Source: Planomonospora_B alba (GTDB taxonomy: Bacteria > Actinomycetota > Actinomycetes > Streptosporangiales > Streptosporangiaceae). From it: a stretch of 64,000 nucleotides of DNA. Both the position numbers and the translations under genes were made by a program. Each line of letters opens with the position of its first letter. Positions within the stretch are counted from its first letter, which is position 1. The DNA lies in assembly GCF_039534085.1 (NCBI RefSeq), contig NZ_BAAAUT010000034.1, positions 23,031 through 87,030 on the forward strand. The letters are read 5' to 3'. The notes under the pieces were generated by a model. It saw only the letters and a program-made list of their open reading frames with translations. It searched no databases and was not told where the DNA came from. Below are positions 7,701 to 15,441 of the stretch, in pieces.

Positions 7701-8617
7701 GCGCGGGTTCCCGTCGTCCGGGCCCGCAGCGCCTCGGCGGCCATCAGCTCGCCCACCCGGGCGGCGGCGGCCGTCATGATGTCCAGATTGCCGGCCCAGG
7801 GCGGCAGGTAGTCGCCGTTGCCCCGCACCTCCAGGAAGACCGCCACCCGGCCGTTGCCGTCCCAGTCCGGGCGCGGGTCGTCGAACTGCGGTTCGGCGCG
7901 CAGCGTGTAGCCGGGCACATACTGCTGGACCTCGGCCACCATCTCGTGGATCGAGCCGGTGATCATCGCACGGTCGGCTTCGGGGGCGATCGCGCAGAAC
8001 ACGGTATCCCGCATGATCATGGGTGGTTCGACCGGGTTGAGGATGATGATGGCCTTGCCGCGCCGTGCGCCGCCGATCTCCTCGACGGCGCGCGCGGTGG
8101 TCTGGGTGAACTCGTCGATGTTGGCCCGGGTGCCCGGGCCGGCGCCGCGCGAGGCCACCGATGCCACGATCTCGGCGTACGGCACGCCGGTGACGCGCGC
8201 GACCGCGTGCACGATGGGGATCGTCGCCTGCCCGCCACAGGTGATCATCGAGACGTTGGGCGAGCGCAGGTGGGCGGTGCCGTTGACCGGGGGCGCCACC
8301 ATCGGGCCCAGGTGCGCCGGGGTCAGGTCGATCGCCTGGATGCCCGCCTCGGCGTAGCGGGGGGCGTTGACCAGGTGGGCCGCGGCCGAGGTCGCCTCGA
8401 ACACGATGTGCGGGAGCGGGTCCTGGCGCAGCAGCCAGTCCACCCCTTCCGCCGAGGCGCTGACCCCGTACTCGCGGGCCCTGCGCAGCCCGTCGGACTC
8501 CATCACCCCGACCATGTATCCGACGTCGATCACGGAGCTGCGCCGGAGCTTGGCCAGCAGGTCCGTCCCGATGTTGCCGGGGCCGACGATCGCGGCCGTC
8601 ACTTTGCCTGATCCCAT
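7697..8617 (-). CDS. hsaG: Acylating aldehyde dehydrogenase (HsaG-like)
   Basis: 306 aa. N-terminal NAD motif IVGPGNIGTDLL, catalytic Cys127 in MITCGGQATIPIVHAV, and the domain contacting the aldolase at the C-terminus. It oxidises propionaldehyde or acetaldehyde from HsaF to the acyl-CoA. The start at 8617 (MGSGKVTAAIVG) fits the family; longer frames overlap hsaD. The leader is short and without a clear Shine-Dalgarno. A degenerate regulon site lies at 8662-8676. Confidence 0.92.
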   Translation of the reverse strand: MGSGKVTAAIVGPGNIGTDLLAKLRRSSVIDVGYMVGVMESDGLRRAREYGVSASAEGVDWLLRQDPLPHIVFEATSAAAHLVNAPRYAEAGIQAIDLTPAHLGPMVAPPVNGTAHLRSPNVSMITCGGQATIPIVHAVARVTGVPYAEIVASVASRGAGPGTRANIDEFTQTTARAVEEIGGARRGKAIIILNPVEPPMIMRDTVFCAIAPEADRAMITGSIHEMVAEVQQYVPGYTLRAEPQFDDPRPDWDGNGRVAVFLEVRGNGDYLPPWAGNLDIMTAAAARVGELMAAEALRARTTGTRA

Positions 8618-8627
8618 GCCCCGCACT

Positions 8628-8676
8628 GTCGCAGGGCGGGCTCCGGCGGTTGAAGCACCCGGCCCACTCAGCGGGA
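8628..8676 (-). promoter_or_regulatory. Degenerate shared-regulon site D (hsaG-hsaF)
   Basis: The minus strand reads TCCCGCTGAGTGGGC (8676 to 8662), with one half site perfect and two mismatches in the other, overlapping the hsaD stop codon. A weak -10 candidate CCTGCGAC lies 26 bp downstream (8635-8628). If used, the transcript would start only about a dozen bases before the hsaG ATG. Confidence 0.4.
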
Positions 8677-9546
8677 GGCCGGGACGTCCTTCCTGGTGAG
8701 GAAGGCGAGCACGACGTTCTCCCAGGCCTGCTTCTGCTCGATCATCACCCAGTGGCCGCAGTCGGGGAACACGTGCAGCTCGGCCTCGGGGATGGTGCGC
8801 ATGGGCAGCAGGGCCATGTCGAGGGGGCTGACCCGGTCGTCGCGCCCCCAGGTGATGAGCGTCCTGGCCGTCAGGCGGTGCAGCATCGCCCAGTACGGCG
8901 GGGCGGCGGAGGCCTCCGCCGCCTTCATGCCCGCCGCCAGCGCGGCCCGGCCGTACATGCGGCGGGCGGCGGCCAGGGTGACCGGGTCGGTGGCCTGTTG
9001 CCAGCGTTCCTCGATCAGTTCCTCGGTGATCAGGGCCGGGTCGTACACCATCGAGTGCAACCACTGCACCAGCGCCTCGCGCGTGGGCCGCTCGGTGAAC
9101 TCCACCAGCAGCCGGATGCCCTCCCCCGGCGCCGGGCTGAAGAGGGGGCGGCCGATGCCGCCGACGGTGACCAGCCGGCCCACCCGGTCGGGGTGGGCCA
9201 GCGCGACCTGGGCGCCCACGATGCCGCCCATCGAGTTGCCGATCACGTCGGCCCGCTCAAGCCCGAGCCCGTCCAGAAAGCGGGTCACCGCGCCGGATGC
9301 GGCCGCCATCGGGTGCTCGTCGGTCGGATCGCTCACCCCGAAGCCGGGGAACTCCAGGATCAGGCAGCGGAAGTGCTCGGCGAAGGCGGCCAGGTTCCCA
9401 CGGAAGTTGCGCCAGCCGCTGACCCCCGGGCCCGAGCCGTGCAGGAACAGCAGCGGCGGGCCCTGCCCGGCCTCGTGGTAGCACAGCACGCCCCGGGCGG
9501 TGGCCAGCTCGCGTGCCGTCGACTCGAAGGTCAGCTCTGTGGTCAT
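8668..9546 (-). CDS. hsaD: Meta-cleavage product hydrolase (HsaD-like alpha/beta hydrolase)
   Basis: 292 aa. Oxyanion-hole motif FLHGSGPGVSGW, nucleophile Ser105 in VIGNSMGGIVG, acid Asp236/237 in WGRDDRVSP and His265 in PDCGHWVMIE. This is the C-C bond hydrolase family (HsaD/BphD), which splits the ring-opened product of HsaC. The ATG at 9546 lies about 7 nt after the predicted -10 element, so the message is probably leaderless. It is transcribed separately from the kshA operon upstream. Confidence 0.9.
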   Translation of the reverse strand: MTTELTFESTARELATARGVLCYHEAGQGPPLLFLHGSGPGVSGWRNFRGNLAAFAEHFRCLILEFPGFGVSDPTDEHPMAAASGAVTRFLDGLGLERADVIGNSMGGIVGAQVALAHPDRVGRLVTVGGIGRPLFSPAPGEGIRLLVEFTERPTREALVQWLHSMVYDPALITEELIEERWQQATDPVTLAAARRMYGRAALAAGMKAAEASAAPPYWAMLHRLTARTLITWGRDDRVSPLDMALLPMRTIPEAELHVFPDCGHWVMIEQKQAWENVVLAFLTRKDVPASR

Positions 9547-9552
9547 ATCGGG

Positions 9553-9603
9553 AACCTAGCCGCGCCGGGCGCCGCCGGGTCTGCCTGCTCCCGTTCAGCG
9601 AGA
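9553..9603 (-). promoter_or_regulatory. Shared-regulon promoter E (hsaD), leaderless
   Basis: The minus strand reads TCTCGCTGAACGGGA (9603 to 9589; one arm mismatch), a 28-bp gap, then GCTAGGTT (9560 to 9553). The hsaD ATG begins at 9546, right where transcription should start, so no leader or Shine-Dalgarno would exist. Confidence 0.6.
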
Positions 9604-9634
9604 CGCGGCCCGTCCGGCCTGGCGGCGCTCCGGT

Positions 9635-9847
9635 CTAGGGCTCGAGGGCGGCGCGGCCGGCCGCGAGCGCGTCGAGCCGCCGTTGGAGCAGGCCGACGGC
9701 GGCGGGGTCGGCGTCGGGCGCGGCGCGCAGGGCCTGCAGGCGGGCCAGCGTCTCGGCTTCGGCCGCGGCCAGCCGCTCGCGTGCGAGCTGACGGGTCAGC
9801 AGGTCCTGCTCGGTCCAGTCGGAGGCGGCGATGTCCCTGTCCGGCAC
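9635..9847 (-). CDS. Small helical protein of unknown function
   Basis: 70 aa from a GTG at 9847, 3 nt after the amidohydrolase stop, with TGAGGG just upstream. The sequence is almost entirely helix-forming (LLTRQLARERLAAAEAETLA), with Leu/Ala heptad-like spacing and no Cys or membrane segment. I do not recognise a family. Its tight position as the last gene of the long kshA-to-9635 operon supports that it is real. A partner role for the neighbouring amidohydrolase is possible, but this is only a guess. Confidence 0.55.
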   Translation of the reverse strand: MPDRDIAASDWTEQDLLTRQLARERLAAAEAETLARLQALRAAPDADPAAVGLLQRRLDALAAGRAALEP

Positions 9848-9850
9848 GGC

Positions 9851-11032
9851 TCAGCCCTCAGCCTGCGTCGCCCGGTCCACCTGCCCGTCGTGGAAGCCGA
9901 ACAGCCTGCGGGTGTTCAGTTCCACGATCTGGTGCACCTCGTCGTCGGGGATGTCGGCGAACACCTTCTCGGCGTAGGCGCGGCTGTGCGGCCAGTAGGA
10001 GTCCGAGTGCGGGTAGTCGCACTCCCACGTCATGTTGCCCACGCCGATGTCGTGTCGGGCCTTCAGCCCGGCGACGTCGTCGATGAAGCAGCCGTAGATG
10101 TGCTTGCGGAACAGGTCGGAGGGGCGGACGTCCTTGACCACGTTCTGGTACCAGCGGTGGCGCTGCCAGGTGCCGTCGATGCGCTCCAGCAGGTACGGCA
10201 CCCAGCCGACGCCGCCTTCGGACAGGGCGACCTTCAGTCCGGGGTGGCGGTGGAAGACCGGGGAGAACAGCAGGTGCGCGGTGGCCGACATGGAGTTGGT
10301 GCCGTACAGGGCGATCGTGACCGCGTACGGCGCCTCGGGCGCGGTCGCGGGCGGTGAGCCGGAGGAGCCGAAGTGCATGCACAGCGGCATGCCGGTCTCC
10401 TCGGCCGCGGAGAACACGCCGTCCCAGTGGTCGGTGTAGATCGAGGGCAGGTCGAGCGGCACGGTGTTCTCCGGGAAGGTGATGCCCCGGGCGCCCTTGG
10501 CCGCGGTCCGGTGGATCTCGGCCACGCACAGCTCCGGGTCCCACAGCGGCAGGATGATCAGCGGGATGAAGCGGTCGGGGGCGGTGGCGCACCACTCGTC
10601 GATGACGAAGTCGTTGTAGGCGCGCACGCACGCCAGGCCGAGGTCGGCGTCCTGGCTCTCGACGGTGAACAGGGCTCCGGCGAAGCGCGGGAAGGACGGG
10701 AAGTTCGCCGCCCCCCACACTCCGTCCAAGTCCATGTCAGCCAGCCGGGCCCGCGGGTCGTAGCAGCCGGGGATCATGTCCGCGTAGCGAACCGGCTCGA
10801 CGCCGAACTCCTCCGGCCGCTTGCCGGCCACCGCGTTGAGCCCGATCGCGGGGAACCGCTTGCCCTCGTAGTGCCATACCTGGATCGGCGGCCCGCCGGA
10901 CGGGGACGGCTCGTCCACGATGCGGGGGCCGCGCTGCAGGTACTTGGCGGGCAGGCGGTCGGCCCATACCCGCGGGTGCTCGATCAGGTGGTCGTCGACC
11001 GACATCAGCTTCATCCACGGTTGCAGCGGCAT
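9851..11032 (-). CDS. Amidohydrolase-2 family metal-dependent hydrolase
   Basis: 393 aa. It starts with the family motif SVDDHLIEHP (metal site near residues 11-18) and ends with WECDYPHSDSYWPHS, seen in actinobacterial amidohydrolase_2 (ACMSD-related) proteins. The family catalyses decarboxylation or hydrolysis of cyclic or carboxylated intermediates; the substrate here is unknown. The ATG at 11032 follows GTAGGAG. It is 9 bp downstream of the SDR gene and is part of the long minus-strand operon. A second, distantly related amidohydrolase is at 11929. Confidence 0.82.
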   Translation of the reverse strand: MPLQPWMKLMSVDDHLIEHPRVWADRLPAKYLQRGPRIVDEPSPSGGPPIQVWHYEGKRFPAIGLNAVAGKRPEEFGVEPVRYADMIPGCYDPRARLADMDLDGVWGAANFPSFPRFAGALFTVESQDADLGLACVRAYNDFVIDEWCATAPDRFIPLIILPLWDPELCVAEIHRTAAKGARGITFPENTVPLDLPSIYTDHWDGVFSAAEETGMPLCMHFGSSGSPPATAPEAPYAVTIALYGTNSMSATAHLLFSPVFHRHPGLKVALSEGGVGWVPYLLERIDGTWQRHRWYQNVVKDVRPSDLFRKHIYGCFIDDVAGLKARHDIGVGNMTWECDYPHSDSYWPHSRAYAEKVFADIPDDEVHQIVELNTRRLFGFHDGQVDRATQAEG

Positions 11033-11041
11033 GGTGTGCTC

Positions 11042-11932
11042 CTACGTCGTGAGGTACGGCGTGCGCAGCCGTACGGGGTCGATGTCGCCCGGCTGCCAGC
11101 CGGGCAGCGGGGCCCGGCCGTCGAGCGTGCGGACCGGTCTGCCGAGCTCGGCCAGCAGCGACAGGGTGTAGGCGATGCGGCCGGTGAGCGTCCCGGGGTC
11201 GCCGGTGCACAGCGCGAGCGCGGCCTCGGCGATGGTCTCCTCGGGTTCGGAGTTGTCCCGGGTCACCCCCGGCACCGTCAGCGCGTTGTCAGTCGCCACC
11301 TGGTACTCGGGGGCCAGGGCGTTGACCGCGATGTTGTCCGCATACAGGTCCATCGCCGCGCCCGTGGTCATCCGGTCGATGAACGCCTTGGTGCCGCCGT
11401 AGAGTGCGGCGCCGCCGGTGGGGTTGGGCGGGAACGGCGGCCCCTTGCGCGGCCCGGCCTGGGAGGAGGAGATGGTCAGGATCCAGCCCGCGCCGCGCTC
11501 GCGCATGCCGGGCACCGCCAGGGCGGCCAGTTCCCAGGCCGCCCAGACGTTGGTCTCGACGGCCTGGGCGAAGGCCGTGCGGGTCATGTCCGCGAAGCGC
11601 CGGTCGAAGTGGCGCGGCGCGGCGGCGTTGTTGACCACGATGTCCGCGGGCGCGCCGAACGCGGCGTGCGCCCGTTGCAGGATCTCCCGCCGGTCGGCGT
11701 ACGGGTCGGACAGGTCGAAGGCGATCGCGACGGCGCGGCCGCCCGCGTCACGGATCTGCGTCACGGTCTCCTCCAGTGAGCCCGGCAGGGTGCCCTCGCC
11801 GGGCCGCAGCGAGCGGGAGACGGCGGCTACCGCGATGCCGTCGGCGGCCAGGCGGCGGGCGATCGCGCGGCCGATGCCCCGGCTCGCCCCGGTCACGATC
11901 GCCACGTGCGGGCCGGTCACGTGCCCGGTCAT
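11042..11932 (-). CDS. Short-chain dehydrogenase/reductase
   Basis: 296 aa from the ATG at 11932 (ATGA overlap with the upstream amidohydrolase). Cofactor motif TGASRGIGRAIA near residues 15-26, NNAA, the Ser of ISSSQ, and an active site of ALYGGTKAF (Tyr-x-x-x-Lys). The C-terminal tail is longer than usual. A likely dehydrogenase for a hydroxy-acyl-CoA or hydroxysteroid intermediate, by context. The exact substrate is unknown. Confidence 0.85.
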   Translation of the reverse strand: MTGHVTGPHVAIVTGASRGIGRAIARRLAADGIAVAAVSRSLRPGEGTLPGSLEETVTQIRDAGGRAVAIAFDLSDPYADRREILQRAHAAFGAPADIVVNNAAAPRHFDRRFADMTRTAFAQAVETNVWAAWELAALAVPGMRERGAGWILTISSSQAGPRKGPPFPPNPTGGAALYGGTKAFIDRMTTGAAMDLYADNIAVNALAPEYQVATDNALTVPGVTRDNSEPEETIAEAALALCTGDPGTLTGRIAYTLSLLAELGRPVRTLDGRAPLPGWQPGDIDPVRLRTPYLTT

Positions 11933-12924
11933 GTGCCCAGTCCGGTGAGGCGGCGGAAGTTGCCGGCCGCGATGGCGGCCAGTTCCTCGTCGGTGAGCGG
12001 GAGCCGCCTGAGCACCTCGATCTCCCGGTCCAGCCGCTCGTGGCTGCTTGCGGGCGTGACGCCGGGCCGGGCTCGCAGCCACAGGTACTCGCTGATCACC
12101 CAGTTGCTGCCGAACAGGACCCGGTCGGTGCCGATGGCGCGCAGGTGGGCGGCCATGGCCTCGGCGCTGACGTGCCCGTCGGTGACCTCGATCAGCCGCA
12201 GGGACACGTCGGTGTGCACGCCGTCGTGGGCGCGGGCCAGCTCCAGGACCTCCGCGTCGGCGCCCTGGCCGAACCGGCGGTCGTGGCCGAGGTGGGCGAA
12301 GACGATTTTCAGCCCGGGGAACTCGCCGAGCGCCTTGGCGTAGCGTGCGGGGCGGCCGGGCATGAACCCGGCGGCCTGGGTGAGGAGGGGGATCCCGGCG
12401 GAGGCGCAGTAGTCGAAGACCGGCCACATCCGCGGGTCGTCGCCCTCGGTGCCGTGGTTCATGGGCACGTGCTTGACGCCCAGCGCCCCAGCGCGCACGC
12501 CGTTCTCGACCTCGGCCAGCAGCGTCTCCTCGTCCATCAGCACCGGGTCGACGCCGACGAAGCAGCTCAGCCGCGGGCTGGCCGCGGCCTGCTCCAGCGC
12601 CCAGGCGTTGTTCTCCCGGATCCTGCGGATGATGCGCCGCCGCAGCTCCTCGGCCTCCCGTGCCCGCGTGGCCGGCTCATCGGGCAGGATGTTCTGCCCC
12701 TGCCTCCAGTACACCCCCGACCAGGTGAACATCAGGATGTTCATGTGCGCGATCCCGGTGGCGTCCATGACGCGCTCGGCCTCGTCGGGGGTGCCGAAGA
12801 AGCCGGGCCGGTCGGGCAGCCCCATCGCCGCGCTGAAGCGCAGCAGGTTGCTGTAGAGGTCGCAGCTGTGGTCGGCGGTGCGCAGGATGTGGTTGTGGCA
12901 GTCGATGATCTCCAGCTCGCTCAT
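11929..12924 (-). CDS. Amidohydrolase-2 family protein
   Basis: 331 aa from the ATG at 12924 (ATGA overlap with the preceding SDR). The metal-binding HxH is in IDCHNHIL (His10, His12), with further motifs GVKHVPMNHG, IVFAHLGHDRR and the C-terminal LFGSNW. Typical TIM-barrel amidohydrolase_2 fold. In this operon it probably hydrolyses or decarboxylates a CoA-free carboxylated intermediate; that is inference. It is overlapped at both ends by SDR genes. Confidence 0.83.
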   Translation of the reverse strand: MSELEIIDCHNHILRTADHSCDLYSNLLRFSAAMGLPDRPGFFGTPDEAERVMDATGIAHMNILMFTWSGVYWRQGQNILPDEPATRAREAEELRRRIIRRIRENNAWALEQAAASPRLSCFVGVDPVLMDEETLLAEVENGVRAGALGVKHVPMNHGTEGDDPRMWPVFDYCASAGIPLLTQAAGFMPGRPARYAKALGEFPGLKIVFAHLGHDRRFGQGADAEVLELARAHDGVHTDVSLRLIEVTDGHVSAEAMAAHLRAIGTDRVLFGSNWVISEYLWLRARPGVTPASSHERLDREIEVLRRLPLTDEELAAIAAGNFRRLTGLGT

Positions 12925-13781
12925 GCCCGGCCCCCGATCGCGGCGGGGTTGAGCGTGCCCACGGGCGGGCGGCGGGTGGTGTGGACGACGCCGCCGTCGG
13001 AGACGACCGTGTGCCCGGTCATGTAGGACGACAGGTTCGAGGCGAGGAAGACCGCCACGCCCGCGGTCTCCTCCGGCAGGCCCAGCCGTCCCTGCGGTAC
13101 GGCCTCGGCGGTCTTGCGCATGAACTCCGCCTGTTCGGGCCGGCGGGAGGTGGGTGTCTGCCGTCCGGTGCGGTCCACGTTGTGCGTGCCGGGCACCACG
13201 CAGTTGACGCGGATGCCGTAGGGGGCCAGCTCCAGCGCGGCCGAGCCGGTCAGGTGGATGACTGCGGCGTTGGCCGCGCCGTAGTGTGCCACGGAGGGTG
13301 CCGCCCGGAGCCCGCTGGTGGAGCCGAAGTTGACGATGGCGCCTCGCACGCCGTCGCGGATCATGGCGACGGCCTCGGCCTGCATGCACAGCATGGTGCT
13401 GGTGAGGTTGAGCTCGATGGGGCCGTTCCAGTCGTCCAGGGTGAAGTCCAGGAACGACTTCGGGGTGGCGGCGCCGAGGCTGCCCACGCCGTTGACCGCG
13501 ACGGTGATCGGGCCGAGCCGCTCGCGGGTCTGGGCGACCATGGCGTGCACGTCCTGAGGGCGGCGCACGTCGGCGTGCAGGGCGATCGCCCGGCGCCCCA
13601 GCGCCTCGATCTCTTTGACGGTCTGGGCGGTGAACTCATCGGCGATGTCGGCCACCGCGACGTGCGCGCCGGCCTTGGCCAGTGCGATGGCGGCTGCCTT
13701 GGGGATGCCGCCGGCGCCGCCGGTCACCAGCGCGACGGCGCCGTTGAGGCCGAGCAGCTCGGCGCTGAGGTTGTCGGTCAT
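12921..13781 (-). CDS. Short-chain dehydrogenase/reductase
   Basis: 286 aa from the ATG at 13781. The NAD motif is TGGAGGIPKAAAIA (the usual GxG is G-x-P), then NGVG, the Ser of NFGSTSG and AHYGAANAAV, where the active-site Lys position is Asn. That substitution, with Ile-Pro in the cofactor loop, makes normal catalysis uncertain. AAGGAAGC precedes the ATG. ATGA overlaps join it to the DUF35 gene upstream and the amidohydrolase downstream. Confidence 0.8.
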   Translation of the reverse strand: MTDNLSAELLGLNGAVALVTGGAGGIPKAAAIALAKAGAHVAVADIADEFTAQTVKEIEALGRRAIALHADVRRPQDVHAMVAQTRERLGPITVAVNGVGSLGAATPKSFLDFTLDDWNGPIELNLTSTMLCMQAEAVAMIRDGVRGAIVNFGSTSGLRAAPSVAHYGAANAAVIHLTGSAALELAPYGIRVNCVVPGTHNVDRTGRQTPTSRRPEQAEFMRKTAEAVPQGRLGLPEETAGVAVFLASNLSSYMTGHTVVSDGGVVHTTRRPPVGTLNPAAIGGRA

Positions 13782-14266
13782 GTCGCTTCCTTGTCTTCCT
13801 CGGCCGGTGTCACATAAGGCACGGCGATCCCGCCGCCCACCTGGTGGAAGCTCACGCGCACGCGCAGTCCCGCCCGCACGTCCGCGACGGTGCCGCCGAC
13901 GAGGTTGGTCAGCAGCCGGAAGCCCTCGTCGAAGGTGACGATCACGACGGCGTACGGGGTGGTGAACGCGGGGGTCTGGGGGCGCCAGACGATCGTGTGG
14001 CTGTAGATCTCGCCCAGGCCCGCGCTGACCTGCCACTGCATCCGGTCGGCTCCGCAGCGGCGGCACGCCCACACCGGGTCGAAGGCGGCCTCGTCACATG
14101 CGGCGCAGCGCTGGTAGCGCAGTTGCCCGGCGGCGCAGCCGTTCCAGAACGGCTCCGACACCGCGGTGGGTGACGGCAGCGGGATCCCCGGCCGCTGCGG
14201 CCGCAAAAGGGTGCTCTCCGCAGGCCGCTCCCCCGCAGCCGCCGGTGCTCGTTCCCGCGCGGTCAT
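13778..14266 (-). CDS. DUF35 OB-fold/zinc-ribbon acyl-CoA-associated protein
   Basis: 162 aa. The rubredoxin-like zinc ribbon is Cys54-x2-Cys57 and Cys68-x2-Cys71, followed by an OB fold (GEIYSHTIVWRPQ, PYAVVIVTFDEG). In steroid side-chain catabolism DUF35 proteins pair with Ltp2-type thiolase-fold aldolases and hold acyl-CoA. Its start overlaps the stop of the Ltp2-like gene (ATGA), which supports such a complex. Confidence 0.88.
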   Translation of the reverse strand: MTARERAPAAAGERPAESTLLRPQRPGIPLPSPTAVSEPFWNGCAAGQLRYQRCAACDEAAFDPVWACRRCGADRMQWQVSAGLGEIYSHTIVWRPQTPAFTTPYAVVIVTFDEGFRLLTNLVGGTVADVRAGLRVRVSFHQVGGGIAVPYVTPAEEDKEAT

Positions 14267-15441
14267 GGGCGCTCGCTTCCCAGCAGGATGACGTCGGTGA
14301 ACAGTGCGCCGGCCCCGCCGTTGGTGCACAGGGCGACCTTCGCGTCGGGCACCTGGCGGCTGCGGCAGCGCTTTTGCAGCTGGTGCACGCCGCGGGCGAC
14401 GCGCTGGGTGAGCTGGACGATGCCGCCGCCGTGGCTGTAGGACATCAGCCCGCCGTCGGTCGTGATCGGGAAGGGGCCGTCCGGGCCGATCCTGCCGTCC
14501 ATGACGAAGTCGCCGCCCTCCCCCTCGCCGCAGAACTCCAGTGCCTCGAACTGCCGGATGACCTCGAAGGAGAACGGATCGTAGAGTTCGAGTACATCGA
14601 CCTGCTCGCGGCCGATCCCGGCTGTCGTGAACGCCTGGCGTGCGGCGCGGCGGCCGACGTAGCCGTTGGGGATGTCGCCGCGGGCGCCGTCGCGCCCTCC
14701 GGTGAGGTCCCAGCTCGGTGCGTGCCGGTAGGCGGGGCCGAAGGAGTCCAGGCCGCCGCCCAGGATGTACACGGGGGTGCAGGGCAGGTCGGCGGCGCGT
14801 TCGGCGGTGGTGATGAGCAGGGCGCATCCTCCTTCGGAGGTCGTCGCGCAGTCCAGGAGGCGGAACGGCTCGGCGATCATCCGTGAGGCCAGGATGTCGG
14901 CCGGGGTGTAGGGGCCGCGGCCGTGGTAGACGGCCTCGGGGTTGACGTGTCCGTTGTTGCGGATGGTGGCGGCCACCTCGGCCAGCTGCTCCGGCGTCGT
15001 GCCGTACAGCTCCATGTGGCGGCGCGCGATGAGGGCGAACTCCGCCGCCGTGTACAGCCCGAACGGCGCCACGAACTCGTTGGACGGGCGCGTCCACGGC
15101 GCGGTCGCGGCCCGCTCGGTGTACAGGCCCGCGCCGCCGTCGGCCAGCAGCACCGTGCGCGCCAGCCCGGTGGCGACCAGCGCGGCGGCCTGCAGCACGC
15201 CGGCGATCCCGCCGGCGGTGTTGGCGTTCCACACCGGGCCGATGCCGAGCGCGTAGATCAGCTCCGCCGCCTGCTTGCCGAACACGGCGTCGACCTCGGC
15301 GGCGGGCACGGTCGCCTCGGCGAGCACGCCCCGCGCCGCGGCCAGGGTGATCGAGAAGGCGGTGTGCCCGTCGAGCACGCGCGCCTGGCGGGTGTTGTGG
15401 GCGGCGACGATCGCCACGTCGCGGAAGGGATGCCCGGTCAT
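14263..15441 (-). CDS. Ltp2-like thiolase-fold aldolase (SCP-x/lipid-transfer type)
   Basis: 392 aa. Thiolase-fold protein without the usual reactive Cys context. Tyr residues are placed as in Ltp2 retro-aldolases: one in VLELYDPFSFEVI and one in GGLMSYSHGGG. Ltp2 cleaves a beta-hydroxy acyl-CoA steroid side chain by retro-aldol reaction with a DUF35 partner; that partner follows immediately. The ATG at 15441 overlaps the CoA-transferase stop; longer frames lie inside that gene. The specific side chain is unknown. Confidence 0.85.
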   Translation of the reverse strand: MTGHPFRDVAIVAAHNTRQARVLDGHTAFSITLAAARGVLAEATVPAAEVDAVFGKQAAELIYALGIGPVWNANTAGGIAGVLQAAALVATGLARTVLLADGGAGLYTERAATAPWTRPSNEFVAPFGLYTAAEFALIARRHMELYGTTPEQLAEVAATIRNNGHVNPEAVYHGRGPYTPADILASRMIAEPFRLLDCATTSEGGCALLITTAERAADLPCTPVYILGGGLDSFGPAYRHAPSWDLTGGRDGARGDIPNGYVGRRAARQAFTTAGIGREQVDVLELYDPFSFEVIRQFEALEFCGEGEGGDFVMDGRIGPDGPFPITTDGGLMSYSHGGGIVQLTQRVARGVHQLQKRCRSRQVPDAKVALCTNGGAGALFTDVILLGSERP

